In this document: in pieces, positions 1 through 10,223 of the stretch
Numbering within the stretch: position 1 is the first letter of the stretch
Layout: every line of letters starts with the position of its first letter
NCBI RefSeq assembly: GCF_000278215.1
Contig: NZ_JH725064.1
Span: 491,587-555,586 of the forward strand
Direction: 5' to 3'
Length of the DNA: 64,000 nt
From: Bartonella rattimassiliensis 15908
GTDB taxonomy: Bacteria > Pseudomonadota > Alphaproteobacteria > Rhizobiales > Rhizobiaceae
Made by a program: the position numbers and the translations under genes
The notes under the pieces: model-generated
Seen by the model: the letters and a program-made list of their open reading frames with translations, nothing else
The model's database searches: none
What the model was told of the DNA's origin: nothing

Positions 1-523
1 TCCAAGTTGTCATTTCAAGTGTATGGCGAATAATAAGAACATCAAAAATACAATCCTCAACAACATTAACAGTCAAAGATGTCCCATTAAGTGCAAGAGA
101 TCCTTTATTAACAATGAAAGGTATAAATTGTCTTGAAACTTTTAGATAAAAACGAATCGCATCTCCTTCATTTTTTTGATCAATGATTTCAGCCAGACCA
201 TCAATATGACCAGAGACCAAATGTCCTCCCATTTCATCACCCAATCGAAGCGAACGCTCTAAATTAACAAAAGTTCCTTTTGTCCATTGTACAAGATTCG
301 TCAAACGCAATGTTTCTTCCCACGCTTCGACGATAAACCAATTGGAGTTTTTTTGTTTTAATCCTCGCTCTACAATTGTCAGACAAATTCCTGAACACGC
401 AATTGATGCGCCAATTGCTAAGCTTTCTATAGCATAGCGTGTAGAAATCTTTAAACGGACACCCTGCTTTAAAGATTGAATATCTTCAACACAACCGATG
501 TCTGTTATAATTCCTGTAAACAT
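1..523 (-). CDS. ribE: Riboflavin synthase alpha chain (partial, C-terminus outside window)
   Basis: Riboflavin synthase dismutates two 6,7-dimethyl-8-ribityllumazine molecules to riboflavin in the cytoplasm. The frame opens with [10 protein letters not shown], the signature start of this family. It continues through GDEMGGHLVSGHIDG and SLALNGTSLTV, which belong to the family's repeated lumazine-binding barrels. About 174 codons are visible before the window edge cuts the gene. The ATG at 521-523 lies inside the end of ribD (19-bp overlap), so translation is probably coupled within glyA-nrdR-ribD-ribE. Identity is firm; the C-terminus cannot be seen. Confidence 0.9.
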   Translation of the reverse strand, partial: MFTGIITDIGCVEDIQSLKQGVRLKISTRYAIESLAIGASIACSGICLTIVERGLKQKNSNWFIVEAWEETLRLTNLVQWTKGTFVNLERSLRLGDEMGGHLVSGHIDGLAEIIDQKNEGDAIRFYLKVSRQFIPFIVNKGSLALNGTSLTVNVVEDCIFDVLIIRHTLEMTTW

Positions 524-1632
524 AATGCCTTATGCCTCCATTTATAAAAACGGTCATTTCCAAACATTCTTGCCTCAACTTCATGAAATTGCGAAAGATA
601 ATTTCCAAAATGAGGAGCTTCAACACGACCTTTTCCTAAAACAACGGGTGCATAAAAACATATCAGACGATCCACACAACCAGCATTTAAAAACGTTTCC
701 CCTGTTTTTGCACCTCCCTCAAGTAAAACGCTATTGATTCCATGTTTATAAAGCAGCTGCAAAATAGCAAGTGGCTGCAAGTGACCATTGCTCATTTTTA
801 TCGAATACACAGATACACCATACTGTTTCAGCGCATTTTTTTTGTCTTTATTTAAACGATTTGCATCACAAATAACCCAAGTAGGAACTGTTGTTGCCGT
901 TTGAACAACTTTTGCCTCAAGTGGGATAGATAAATCTGCATCCAAAATAATACGTGTAGGTGAACGCATCTCCAATCCTGGTAAGCGGCAATTTAATTGC
1001 GGATCATCTGTTAATATAGTGCCAATACCAACCATGATAGCATTATTTTGGGCACGTAAAATATGGGTATGGGTATGAGAAATAATTCCACTAATTTTCA
1101 TTCCCCGCTTTTCTCTTTTTCCCACACCATTATCGGCAGAAATTGCCATTTTAAAAGTAACAGCACAGCGTTGCATCTTCCTGATACACCAGTGCGTATA
1201 TAAAGATTCAAAAGCTTCTTCAGCTAAAATGCCCTCAATTACTTCAATACCGGCCGCACGTAAAAGAGCAATACCACGACCATCAACGCGTTCGTCACAA
1301 TCATTAAGAGCAACAACAACGCGAGAAATACCCGAATCAATAAGTGCATTCACACATGGAGAAGTTTTTCCATAATGTGCACAGGGTTCTAAAGTCACAT
1401 AGGCAGTGGCTCCTTGAGCTAAAGAACCAGCCATGCGTAAAGCTTGCACTTCTGCATGAGGCCTGCCATGAATAGCTGTTACGCCATAACCAACAATAAA
1501 CGTGCCCACACCGTCATCGTTTCGCACAATCAACGTACCAACCGAAGGATTCCCACCTGTAAGACCGACATGACGCTCTGCTAAACGGATAGCTGCAGCC
1601 ATAAACCGTTCATCTTGCACTTTTTTATTCAT
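505..1632 (-). CDS. ribD: Bifunctional diaminohydroxyphosphoribosylaminopyrimidine deaminase / 5-amino-6-(5-phosphoribosylamino)uracil reductase
   Basis: RibD carries out the second and third steps of riboflavin synthesis: deamination of the pyrimidine, then NADPH-dependent reduction of its ribosyl chain. The N-terminal deaminase domain has the zinc motif HAEVQAL followed by [11 protein letters not shown]. The C-terminal reductase domain ends with the [12 protein letters not shown] region. At 375 residues it has the usual full length. A TTG at 1635 is also in frame, but the ATG at 1630-1632 gives the expected [10 protein letters not shown] start. It overlaps the end of nrdR and the start of ribE, as expected for one operon. 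Confidence 0.92.
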   Translation of the reverse strand: MNKKVQDERFMAAAIRLAERHVGLTGGNPSVGTLIVRNDDGVGTFIVGYGVTAIHGRPHAEVQALRMAGSLAQGATAYVTLEPCAHYGKTSPCVNALIDSGISRVVVALNDCDERVDGRGIALLRAAGIEVIEGILAEEAFESLYTHWCIRKMQRCAVTFKMAISADNGVGKREKRGMKISGIISHTHTHILRAQNNAIMVGIGTILTDDPQLNCRLPGLEMRSPTRIILDADLSIPLEAKVVQTATTVPTWVICDANRLNKDKKNALKQYGVSVYSIKMSNGHLQPLAILQLLYKHGINSVLLEGGAKTGETFLNAGCVDRLICFYAPVVLGKGRVEAPHFGNYLSQFHEVEARMFGNDRFYKWRHKALCLQEL

Positions 1633-2107
1633 CAAAACGAGATTCTGTATCCGCTATATCCTTTGACAACTCATCTATAACATCGTGAAAATCGCTTGCA
1701 TTACGAAAATCGCGATACACAGAAGCAAAACGGATATAAGCAATGTCATCAATTCTTTTCAATGCTTCCATCACAAGATGTCCAATTTTTTCTGAAGCAA
1801 TCTCTGGTTCCCCCAAACTTTCAAGTTGTCGCACAATGCCAGAAACTGCTCGTTCGATATGATCAGGATCAATATTGCGCTTACGTATAGCCAAATCAAC
1901 CGATCGCATTAACTTATCACGATCGAATGGCTCACATCGTCCACTTTTTTTAGCAACCAAAAGCTCGCGTAACTGAACACGTTCAAAAGTTGTAAAACGA
2001 CCTGCACAAACGGAACATACACGACGACGACGAATCACCGCTCCCTCTTCTGCAGGACGCGAATCTTTAACCTGTGTATCCTCATATTGACAATAAGGAC
2101 AGCGCAT
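1625..2107 (-). CDS. nrdR: Transcriptional repressor NrdR
   Basis: NrdR is an ATP/dATP-sensing zinc-ribbon repressor of ribonucleotide reductase genes. The N-terminus [17 protein letters not shown] supplies the first CxxC and the [13 protein letters not shown] segment the second, so the zinc ribbon is complete. An ATP-cone domain follows from about residue 50. Length (160 aa) is normal. The gene sits between glyA and ribD, a common order in alphaproteobacteria. Confidence 0.95.
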   Translation of the reverse strand: MRCPYCQYEDTQVKDSRPAEEGAVIRRRRVCSVCAGRFTTFERVQLRELLVAKKSGRCEPFDRDKLMRSVDLAIRKRNIDPDHIERAVSGIVRQLESLGEPEIASEKIGHLVMEALKRIDDIAYIRFASVYRDFRNASDFHDVIDELSKDIADTESRFDE

Positions 2108-2120
2108 TTCTTTCGTACCC

Positions 2121-3434
2121 TTAACGCGTATTAAAAGAAGAGTAAAGAGGGAATTGATTCGTTATATCTTCCACCTTTTTCTTCACAGCTATTTCAACAG
2201 TATGATTGTCTTCATCACTTTTTGCATCCCGAAGACCATCAAGAACTTCTGAAATCAAATGACCAACTTGAATAAATTCTTTCTCTGAAAAACCACGCGT
2301 TGTGGTAGCAGGTGATCCCAAACGAATTCCCGATGTTATAGATGGCGTTTCAGGATCAAAAGGAATAGCATTTTTATTGCAGGTAATATGAGCGCGTCCC
2401 AAAGCCAATTCAGCACGTTTTCCTGTTAGATTTTTGGAACGTAAATCAACTAACAATAAATGATTGTCTGTACCGCCAGAAACAATATTAAAACCATTAC
2501 TTTGTAATGTTTTTGCTAAAGTTTTTGCATTTTCAACCACATTGGCACTATAACTCTTGAAAGATGGACGCAGAGCCTCTTCAAACGCAACGGCCTTTGC
2601 CGCAATCACATGCATTAAAGCTCCTCCTTGAAGACCAGGGAAAATTGCAGAATTAATTTTTCTGGATAAAGCCTCATCGTTTGTCAATATCAAACCACCA
2701 CGAGGACCTCGAAGCGATTTATGTGTTGTTGTCGTTACAATATGCGCATGTGGCACAGGTGAAGGATGTACGCCACCAGCAACAAGACCGGCAATATGAG
2801 ACATATCAACAAGTAGATAAGCACCAATCTCATCGGCTATTTCACGAAAACGCTTCCAATCCCAGAAGCGAGGATAAGACGATCCCCCTGCGATAATAAG
2901 TTTTGGTTTACGCTCTTCTGCAAGCCGCTCAACCTCTTTCATATCGATAATCTGATCTTCTTGACGCACCCCATAAGAAACAACATCAAACCATTTCCCA
3001 GACATATTGACAGATGAACCATGCGTAAGGTGACCACCAGCATTTAAATCCAATCCCATAAATGGATCACCAGGCTGAAGTAAAGCTAAAAAGACAGCTT
3101 GATTCATTTGGCTACCAGAATTAGGCTGCACATTTGCAAAAGCTGCACCAAAAAGCTGTTTTGCTCTTTCAATGGCTAAATCTTCAACGACATCAACAAA
3201 TTGACACCCACCATAATAGCGTTTTCCTGGATAACCTTCTGCATATTTATTGGTTAAAACAGAACCCTGTGCTTCAAGAACCGCTCTTGAAACAATATTC
3301 TCTGAAGCAATCAGCTCAATTTCATGTTGTTGCCGATCAAATTCGCCCTTAATTGCTTCAAAGATTGCACTATCGACAGTTTGCAAATTATCATTAAAAA
3401 AGCGCTTTTGTACGTCAATTTCTTGCTGTGTCAT
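2121..3434 (-). CDS. glyA: Serine hydroxymethyltransferase
   Basis: PLP-dependent enzyme that converts serine and tetrahydrofolate to glycine and 5,10-methylene-THF, feeding one-carbon metabolism. The PLP-lysine motif [15 protein letters not shown] is present, as are the [11 protein letters not shown] substrate loop and the [15 protein letters not shown]-terminal motif. An in-frame ATG exists at 3452, but the start at 3434 ([10 protein letters not shown]) gives 437 residues, close to family length. It is the promoter-proximal gene of the leftward operon and is divergent from argC. Confidence 0.93.
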   Translation of the reverse strand: MTQQEIDVQKRFFNDNLQTVDSAIFEAIKGEFDRQQHEIELIASENIVSRAVLEAQGSVLTNKYAEGYPGKRYYGGCQFVDVVEDLAIERAKQLFGAAFANVQPNSGSQMNQAVFLALLQPGDPFMGLDLNAGGHLTHGSSVNMSGKWFDVVSYGVRQEDQIIDMKEVERLAEERKPKLIIAGGSSYPRFWDWKRFREIADEIGAYLLVDMSHIAGLVAGGVHPSPVPHAHIVTTTTHKSLRGPRGGLILTNDEALSRKINSAIFPGLQGGALMHVIAAKAVAFEEALRPSFKSYSANVVENAKTLAKTLQSNGFNIVSGGTDNHLLLVDLRSKNLTGKRAELALGRAHITCNKNAIPFDPETPSITSGIRLGSPATTTRGFSEKEFIQVGHLISEVLDGLRDAKSDEDNHTVEIAVKKKVEDITNQFPLYSSFNTR

Positions 3435-3771
3435 AAAATACGTTCCTAACATAATAAAGTAAAGTTACTAAACGATAACACAGCAAACAATGCAAACCAA
3501 ACATTTTAAACCACTTACATTCAAAAATAATGACACAAATATTTATCTTATTCCTTGTCATAGAAACAGCACAAAACTTCTCTCACAAGAATGGCAAAAA
3601 CTGAGGTTAAGTTTTTTCTTTTACGTTCTTATTTGTTTATAACTTTTACAAAAATATTTATTATTTAAATAAATTCAATAACTTAACGATTACTATTTAA
3701 GTTGGTAATGATTTAAAATAATTTATAATATGAAAAATTGAATGTAGCAGGGAAAGGTAAGGTAAATAAGA
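3435..3771. other. Divergent intergenic region glyA / argC
   Basis: This AT-rich spacer of about 337 bp must hold the promoters of the leftward glyA operon and the rightward argC. A purine-rich stretch (AGGGAAAGGTAAGG) lies just before the argC ATG and probably includes its ribosome-binding site. I see no ORF, RNA gene or clear operator. Confidence 0.5.
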
Positions 3772-4704
3772 ATGGCAACAAAAGTCTTTATTGATGGTGA
3801 ACATGGAACAACCGGACTGCAAATACAAAAACGCTTAAAGAAGCGTACAGATTTTAAACTACTCTCTCTTACTCATAAAGATCGCCATGATGTTCATCTG
3901 CGACAAGACTATCTTAATCAAACCGATATTGTTATTTTATGTCTTCCAGATGATGCTGCACGCGAAACAGTTCATTGGCTTAAAAAGAATAAAAATATTA
4001 GGATTATTGATAGCTCAACAGCACACCGCGTAACATCAAACTGGGTCTACGGTTTTCCTGAAATGACAGCAGGACAAAAAAAGCGCATTCAAGCAGCACA
4101 TTATGTAACCAATCCCGGATGTTACCCTACCGGCGCCATTAGCTTGATTCGCCCACTTCGCGAAGTAGGACTACTAGACGCTTATTACCCTATCTCGATT
4201 AATGCAATCTCCGGTTATACCGGAGGTGGAAAAAAATTGATTGCTCACATGGAAAATCAATCTCAACAACATATTCGGGAAAATTACTTTATCTATGGTC
4301 TTAATCTTGAACACAAACATGTTCCAGAAATTAAAATCCATGGACAAATCAATCAAACTCCTATTTTTGTACCGAGTGTTGGTCGTTTTCCTCAAGGGAT
4401 GATTGTCAATCTTCCACTGCATCGCCATTTATTTACAAAATCAGCGAACTGTTCTGATCTGCGCGAAATTCTTGCAAACCATTACGATGGACAAAGTATC
4501 ATTTCAGTTGCATCACAAGAAGAAACCGCTTCACTTCAAAGTCTTAATCCAGAATATTTAGCCAATAAAGATGGTATGAAACTGTTCGTATTTGGAAATG
4601 ATCGCGAAGGCATTTTTAATCTCTGCGCCATATTCGATAATTTAGGAAAAGGCGCATCAGCCGCTGTTGTCCAAAATCTCGATTTAATGCTTTCAGGCAA
4701 CTAA
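3772..4704 (+). CDS. argC: N-acetyl-gamma-glutamyl-phosphate reductase (short ArgC type)
   Basis: This NADPH-dependent reductase makes N-acetylglutamate semialdehyde in arginine biosynthesis. The N-terminal Rossmann segment VFIDGEHGTTGLQIQKRL and the catalytic-cysteine motif NPGCYPTGAI (about residues 114-123) are clear. At 310 aa it belongs to the shorter ArgC class rather than the roughly 345-aa class. It is a single gene facing away from glyA, and the next gene, ctaA, converges on it. Confidence 0.92.
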   Translation: MATKVFIDGEHGTTGLQIQKRLKKRTDFKLLSLTHKDRHDVHLRQDYLNQTDIVILCLPDDAARETVHWLKKNKNIRIIDSSTAHRVTSNWVYGFPEMTAGQKKRIQAAHYVTNPGCYPTGAISLIRPLREVGLLDAYYPISINAISGYTGGGKKLIAHMENQSQQHIRENYFIYGLNLEHKHVPEIKIHGQINQTPIFVPSVGRFPQGMIVNLPLHRHLFTKSANCSDLREILANHYDGQSIISVASQEETASLQSLNPEYLANKDGMKLFVFGNDREGIFNLCAIFDNLGKGASAAVVQNLDLMLSGN

Positions 4705-4725
4705 ACTTCATCTGGATACAAGCTT

Positions 4726-5802
4726 TTATTCAACAACACGATAAGCTCCTTTTGTTGCTCGCCAGTGCGTAACCGCAAACCACAACACAACTAATGCCAT
4801 ACTTTGATGAATGAGCCCCAAACTTATCGGAACCTCATATAACAGTGTCAAGATACCCAAAAGTGCTTGAATAATAATCATAACACAAATCAAAAATGCA
4901 CGACGAGAATGGGTTGAATGTGGAGCATTTTTTTGTACGTAGAAAGCATGAATAGCCGAAACAATAAATAAAAAATAAGCAAAAAAACGATGTGTAAATT
5001 GAACCGTTAAAGGATTTTCGAATAAATTGCGCCAAATAGGACTATGCTGCAATAAACCATCAGGAATAATCTGACCATCCATAAGGGGCCATGTATTATA
5101 GACTTTTCCAGCATGAAGCCCTGCAACCAAAGCACCCAAATAAATCTCTATCAAAACGAGAATAACAAACCAAGCTGCAAAATATTGCACTTTTTTATTT
5201 GCTGGTTTTTCCGAATATTCTGTAAGTCCTTGAGATAAATAAGTAACAAAAATAATAACGAAACATGCCGTTATAAGATGAAATGCCAAACGATATTGGC
5301 TCACACTTGTTAGATTACTTTGCCCAATCCCCGAAGCTACCATCCACCAACCAATAAAACCTTGAAATGCGATGAGGATCGGCACAATGATCAGCTGGAG
5401 TAAAATATTTTTTTCAATCCGTTTAGTTGCCCAAAACCAAATTAACCCGAATAAAGCGACAAGACCAACAAGACGGCCAAGAACACGATGCGCCCATTCC
5501 CACCAAAAAATGATCTTAAAAGCACTTAAGGTCATATCACGATTAAGCAATTTATATTGTGCGATCTGTTGATATTTTAAAAATTCCTCTTGCCATTGAT
5601 TAATACTTATCGGTGGAATAATACCGTGTATTGGCTTCCATTCCGTTATCGATAATCCTGATCCTGTCAAACGAGTGGCTCCCCCTACTAAGACAATTGC
5701 CAAGCAAAGCAATAAAATAAAATAAAGCCATATCTGTATTTGTTTTCTATTTTTCTTTTGAACGGGCGTTAAAATATTATTATTTAATCTCTTTACTGCC
5801 AT
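4726..5802 (-). CDS. ctaA: Heme A synthase (CtaA/Cox15)
   Basis: Integral membrane enzyme that oxidises the C8 methyl of heme O to give heme A for cytochrome aa3 oxidase. About eight hydrophobic segments are visible, with family motifs GGATRLTGSGLSITEWKP near the first helix, EWAHRVLGR, and later histidines in TVQFTHRFFAY and GLIHQSMAL that fit heme ligands. A TTG at 5829 is in frame, but the ATG at 5802 (MAVKRLNNN) is the more natural start and gives 358 aa. Transcription converges on argC. Confidence 0.9.
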   Translation of the reverse strand: MAVKRLNNNILTPVQKKNRKQIQIWLYFILLLCLAIVLVGGATRLTGSGLSITEWKPIHGIIPPISINQWQEEFLKYQQIAQYKLLNRDMTLSAFKIIFWWEWAHRVLGRLVGLVALFGLIWFWATKRIEKNILLQLIIVPILIAFQGFIGWWMVASGIGQSNLTSVSQYRLAFHLITACFVIIFVTYLSQGLTEYSEKPANKKVQYFAAWFVILVLIEIYLGALVAGLHAGKVYNTWPLMDGQIIPDGLLQHSPIWRNLFENPLTVQFTHRFFAYFLFIVSAIHAFYVQKNAPHSTHSRRAFLICVMIIIQALLGILTLLYEVPISLGLIHQSMALVVLWFAVTHWRATKGAYRVVE

Positions 5803-5946
5803 CTTTGATTGCCCCACGCTTTTCTCCAACTACAATGCATTTAAAAATTTAAACATTAAATCTTCATATTTTAGTATGTACTACAACTTTAACAAAAAAC
5901 AAGCGTACTACTATAACATGCGATACATATTTCTCTTTTATGAAAT

Positions 5947-7773
5947 TTATGATGCAACAATGCGATAAACAGTTTTTGGAAAGTAACTAACCATCTGCAT
6001 TATCCAACCCTGTTCATTAAGAACAGTATTACAAATATAATAATCTGTTAGTTCTGCAAATTGCTCGAATCCATATTTTGGTTCGCTTGTCATCTCTAAA
6101 ATGATAAAATCATACTCTTTTTTAAATTCTTGTAATATATGAATAATATCATTTGAAAAATCTTGTGCACAAACAGCACTTGTTAACCCCTGAGGAAGAA
6201 TATCAACCCCCGTATCATAATCACGGTAAATAACATCATGCAACTGAGCATTGCCCGTTAAAATATCACTCAGCCCCCGATGTGGCCCAATGACTTTCTC
6301 TATTTGTTGCCCAGAGATATCAACTAACAGAATTGTTTTGTTCTCTTTTGTAAGATGAAGTGAAAGTTTTGCCGCTGTCCGTGCTGCTTCTGGTCCAATA
6401 ATTGAAATAATTGTTGAAGCACGCCATTTCAAAACATCAGATAATCCTTCTATCGTAATAAAAGCTTCAAGATTTTTCATTTCTTGAGAGACTAAAGTAC
6501 TCTTATTTTTCTTAAGAACATTTTCTTTTAATCTCAAATTCTCTTCTGAGAGTTGCTTTTTTTTACTTCTAAAACACAAATAAAATAACACTATTCCAAA
6601 CAAAAGAGTAAGGAAGCTAGCCAATGCACTCACAAGAATATTTCTTCCATAAAGAGCCATAAAAGAAATTGGCGCTAACGTTGTTGGCATAACCACGTGA
6701 ATCTTTACATTTTGCAAGAGAAGAGAATTATCATTCAATCCCTGATATGAACCAATAACTTTTTCTCTCCCTTGAGCAGACTTACTCATCATTTTATTTT
6801 GTGCATCGATTTCTATTTTTATTTTATTTTCAAACTCGTTAAATAATTGATTCAAAGACTGGGATTGATCTTTTACAAAAAAGCTCACCCTTTTTTTGAG
6901 CTGTTTTTCCAATTCCGTTGCAATAATCTCATCTGAATGAACTTGATCAATGATTTGTAAAATTTTATTCTTTAATTGATCAGAAACTGCCTCTAATTCC
7001 GCAGTCATTGCCTTAATTTGAGGATGTGTCCACCCCAATTGTGCAACCATATGTGCTCTTTGTGTTTCCAAAATGTCACGTTTAGATTCCAGAGCGACAA
7101 TTGCTGAATTGCCTGCGATAAACGATAAAGATAGTAAAGACTGCCCCTTTTCACGCATCACATTAATCGTTGAATTCAAACTTGTTAAATGAAGACGCTT
7201 TAAAGTTGCTTCCGTTAATTGCATAGAAAGCTCATGAAGCTCTGTTTGTTTTACACCATGCTGAATAAAAGAATCAACGGATGCACGAAACTCCTGGACG
7301 ATATTAATGATCGCAGTATTATCATGTTGTTTATCTCCTGATTTATCATTTAGCAAAAATGGCTTCTGTTTTATGATTACTTGTGAAAATGCGGAAAACC
7401 AAGTTTCCAAACCCTGTTGGGCTGCTTCAGGTGTCTCAGCTTCAAAAGTAAGATTGATGAGATCACCATGACGCGATAAACGGATATTTTCGTGTTTTTT
7501 TTTCTTATAAGAAGTCCTTAAAGAAAAATGCGAATCATCTGAAAATATAGGTTGTGAAAATAAAAAAGCGATAAGATTGTCTTGTTTTTTAATCGGTAAT
7601 GTCTTTTCTACAGAATCAGATAATGAAAATACTAAAGTTGCTTGATAACCACGAGGCTGAATAAAATAATACAACCAAATAAAAGATACGCACAACATTT
7701 GTAGCAGCAAAACAATCGAAATGTTTTGCCATACTGTACATACGAACAGCCTTTTATTACATTTAATACTCAT
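5947..7773 (-). CDS. Wzz/ExoP-type polysaccharide chain-length determinant fused to a degenerate BY-kinase-like domain
   Basis: Seen: an N-terminal membrane helix (about residues 16-39), a long helical/coiled periplasmic part, a second membrane helix (about 372-400), then a cytoplasmic alpha/beta domain with ILLVDISG, matching the Walker A' strand of BY-kinases. This is the co-polymerase plus tyrosine-kinase layout of exopolysaccharide export proteins. The expected P-loop position reads SIIGPEAARTAAKLS, without the GK[ST] of a working Walker A. The C-terminus ends PKTVYRIVAS with no tyrosine cluster. I infer a structural or regulatory role without kinase activity. The ATG at 7773 is preferred over an in-frame TTG at 7791. 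No polysaccharide genes lie beside it. Confidence 0.65.
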   Translation of the reverse strand: MSIKCNKRLFVCTVWQNISIVLLLQMLCVSFIWLYYFIQPRGYQATLVFSLSDSVEKTLPIKKQDNLIAFLFSQPIFSDDSHFSLRTSYKKKKHENIRLSRHGDLINLTFEAETPEAAQQGLETWFSAFSQVIIKQKPFLLNDKSGDKQHDNTAIINIVQEFRASVDSFIQHGVKQTELHELSMQLTEATLKRLHLTSLNSTINVMREKGQSLLSLSFIAGNSAIVALESKRDILETQRAHMVAQLGWTHPQIKAMTAELEAVSDQLKNKILQIIDQVHSDEIIATELEKQLKKRVSFFVKDQSQSLNQLFNEFENKIKIEIDAQNKMMSKSAQGREKVIGSYQGLNDNSLLLQNVKIHVVMPTTLAPISFMALYGRNILVSALASFLTLLFGIVLFYLCFRSKKKQLSEENLRLKENVLKKNKSTLVSQEMKNLEAFITIEGLSDVLKWRASTIISIIGPEAARTAAKLSLHLTKENKTILLVDISGQQIEKVIGPHRGLSDILTGNAQLHDVIYRDYDTGVDILPQGLTSAVCAQDFSNDIIHILQEFKKEYDFIILEMTSEPKYGFEQFAELTDYYICNTVLNEQGWIMQMVSYFPKTVYRIVAS

Positions 7774-7922
7774 TTTTATTTTAACCAGCAAAATACTTCT
7801 TTATATTGTTGTATTAAGAGAAAGTAGTAACTATCATCTTAACTTGCTGCTATACTATTTTACGATAAGAAAAACATAAAATTTAAGCATAAATGTTCAA
7901 CAATAGCTTTAAAGAGCTTAAT

Positions 7923-9260
7923 TCAAGTTTTTTTGATGTTCTCTAGTTGTTGTTTTGCTTCAGAAGTAACAATCGCTTTAATGGTAACAGACCCATCATC
8001 ATGTCCTTCTTGCATTATTTCAGCAGAGTTTTCATAAAACCAATCAATAAGTGACATTTCATGAGGTTTTAAAAGATATTCAATATTTTGCACCTCTCCA
8101 AAAATTTTTTCTTCAATGACTTTTAATAATTTATCTAGTCCATCCCCCTTAAGTGCAGATACCATGAAAGCAGGATTCAACCGTGTCTTCGCGCTCGTTT
8201 GTAAAACATTTAATGCCTGCTCATCCACCGTATCAATCTTATTCCAAACTTCTATGATATGCTCCGTATCATCAACATCGATATCAAGACTTGAAAGTAC
8301 TTCTAAGACATCTTGGGCATGTGCACGATGATCAAGATCCGACATATCTCTTACATGAAGAATGAGATCTGCTTCAACCACTTCTTCAAGAGTTGCTCTA
8401 AAAGCTGCAATCAAATTGGTTGGCAAATTAGAGATAAAACCTACAGTATCAGACAAAAGAACAGTTTTTCCATGCGGAAGAACAACTTTGCGCAAAATCG
8501 GATCCAGTGTTGCAAACAACATATTCTTTGCTAAAATATCTGCTCCGCTTAAACGATTAAAGAGAGTTGATTTTCCTGTATTCGTATATCCTACCAAAGC
8601 AACAACAGGATAAGATGTTTTTTTTCTTTTGGCTCTATGAAGTGCACGTGTTTTAATAACCGTTTCCAATTCGCGGCGGATACGAACAATTTTTTCTTGT
8701 AAAAGGCGTCTGTCTGCTTCAATTTGGGTTTCACCAGGTCCACCTAAGAAGCCACGTCCTCCTCGTTGTCTTTCCAAGTGCGTCCAACTACGCACAAGCC
8801 GCCCTTTTTGATAGGATAAGTGTGCCAACTGTACTTGCAAAACTCCTTCTTTTGTTCGTGCACGATCACCAAAAATTTCAAGAATCAAGGCTGTTCTATC
8901 AATAACTTTGCAATTCCATAATTTTTCTAAATTACGCTGTTGTATTGGTGTTAAAAGGTGATCTACAATCACAAGCTCAATAGAATATTCATCTATATAA
9001 TGGGCTAGTGCATCCACTCTACCTTTTCCAAAGAGAGTTGCAGAACGAAGCTTTACAATATTAATTGTTTCATAACTAACAACTTCTAACCTTATAGCGC
9101 GCGCTAATCCCAAAGATTCTTTAACACGAGAAGATATCGAATATTCTCTTAAAGAGCTTTCATTTCTATTCTCTTGAAAAATCGGTATTAAAACAAGTGC
9201 ACGTACCTGCTTTGTAATCTGCGAAAATACACCTCCTAATCTCTCATTTTCATTTGCCAT
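7923..9260 (-). CDS. hflX: GTPase HflX
   Basis: Ribosome-associated GTPase linked to rescue or splitting of stalled 70S ribosomes. The N-terminal HflX domain includes the glycine-rich GGRGFLGGPGETQIE linker. The G domain has G1 GYTNTGKS, G3 DTVGF and G4 NKID. The 445-aa length is normal. It lies 50 bp downstream of hfq in the same direction, the classical hfq-hflX pair. Confidence 0.95.
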   Translation of the reverse strand: MANENERLGGVFSQITKQVRALVLIPIFQENRNESSLREYSISSRVKESLGLARAIRLEVVSYETINIVKLRSATLFGKGRVDALAHYIDEYSIELVIVDHLLTPIQQRNLEKLWNCKVIDRTALILEIFGDRARTKEGVLQVQLAHLSYQKGRLVRSWTHLERQRGGRGFLGGPGETQIEADRRLLQEKIVRIRRELETVIKTRALHRAKRKKTSYPVVALVGYTNTGKSTLFNRLSGADILAKNMLFATLDPILRKVVLPHGKTVLLSDTVGFISNLPTNLIAAFRATLEEVVEADLILHVRDMSDLDHRAHAQDVLEVLSSLDIDVDDTEHIIEVWNKIDTVDEQALNVLQTSAKTRLNPAFMVSALKGDGLDKLLKVIEEKIFGEVQNIEYLLKPHEMSLIDWFYENSAEIMQEGHDDGSVTIKAIVTSEAKQQLENIKKT

Positions 9261-9310
9261 AGCAATTTAAACACTTTTAAAATGGGATAAGAGGACTATC
9301 TTTGACGCAT

Positions 9311-9550
9311 TTACTCAGAATTTTCATCTTCAAACATCTGTACAGGTTGTCCAGGCATAATCGTAGAAATAGCATGCTTATAAACCAATTGTACATGTCC
9401 ATCACGGCGCAAAAGGACACAAAAATTATCAAATGAAGTTACAATACCTGTGAGTTTAACGCCGTTAACAAGAAAAATTGTAAGGGAAATCTTTTGTTTA
9501 CGTACCGTATTTAAAAAAACATCTTGTAGGTGTTGTGATCGCTCTGCCAT
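9311..9550 (-). CDS. hfq: RNA chaperone Hfq
   Basis: Hexameric Sm-like RNA chaperone that pairs sRNAs with mRNAs. The Sm1 segment ([20 protein letters not shown]) and Sm2 segment ([11 protein letters not shown]) are both present. The open frame extends upstream to 9613, but the conserved start [14 protein letters not shown] begins at 9550 and gives 79 aa, the typical alphaproteobacterial length. Co-oriented with hflX. Confidence 0.95.
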   Translation of the reverse strand: MAERSQHLQDVFLNTVRKQKISLTIFLVNGVKLTGIVTSFDNFCVLLRRDGHVQLVYKHAISTIMPGQPVQMFEDENSE

Positions 9551-10223
9551 TATTCTTACACCTTCATATCGATTGCATAAAATATTCTTGCATGCATATC
9601 GACTGAAAAACATCCAATTGTCAACGTAGAAGCTTCAAAATTTAGCAACAAACAACTGAAATTAGAGAAAAAACGGTTCAATTTAAAGTACGATTTACTA
9701 AAATCTATCATTAAATTCAAAATTTTCCACGTTTATTTTGTTCACGAACTTACAATTCAAGGACAACTCCATTATATATAATATAAGCTATTACAGACTA
9801 TATGTATGATATATGAATTCTCCTTCGTTGAGAATCAATAAAAATTAAGTGGACCACAACATTTATTAACAATTATCGATATTTTTACAACCATTAGTAT
9901 TAACAGAAAGGCATTTGCACCTCACTGAATATATAACCGCCATTGAATTATCCTTATCTCACAGACGATAGGTTTATAGAGCTTTTTATGAGCACAAGTT
10001 GTAAACAATATTTTTATTTTTATTATACTCAATTAATAAATTGTTTTTGTTATATTTTATAGCCTTTTTAAACAAGGCATAAGAAACCACGTTAACTTTA
10101 TCTTGATAAGTTTTTAAAATTTTTTCCTAAGCATATTCCTTTCTAAATAATTAACAGCTAGTATGCGGAAGTTATGTGGAAGAGAACGTATTCCTTTTCC
10201 GTCTGTAAGAGTACGAGGCGAGT
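9551..10223. other. AT-rich intergenic region upstream of hfq
   Basis: About 670 bp with no convincing ORF or structural RNA. It must contain the hfq promoter (leftward) and that of the large coiled-coil gene (rightward), whose probable ribosome-binding site is the GAGGCGAG just before 10224. Confidence 0.5.
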
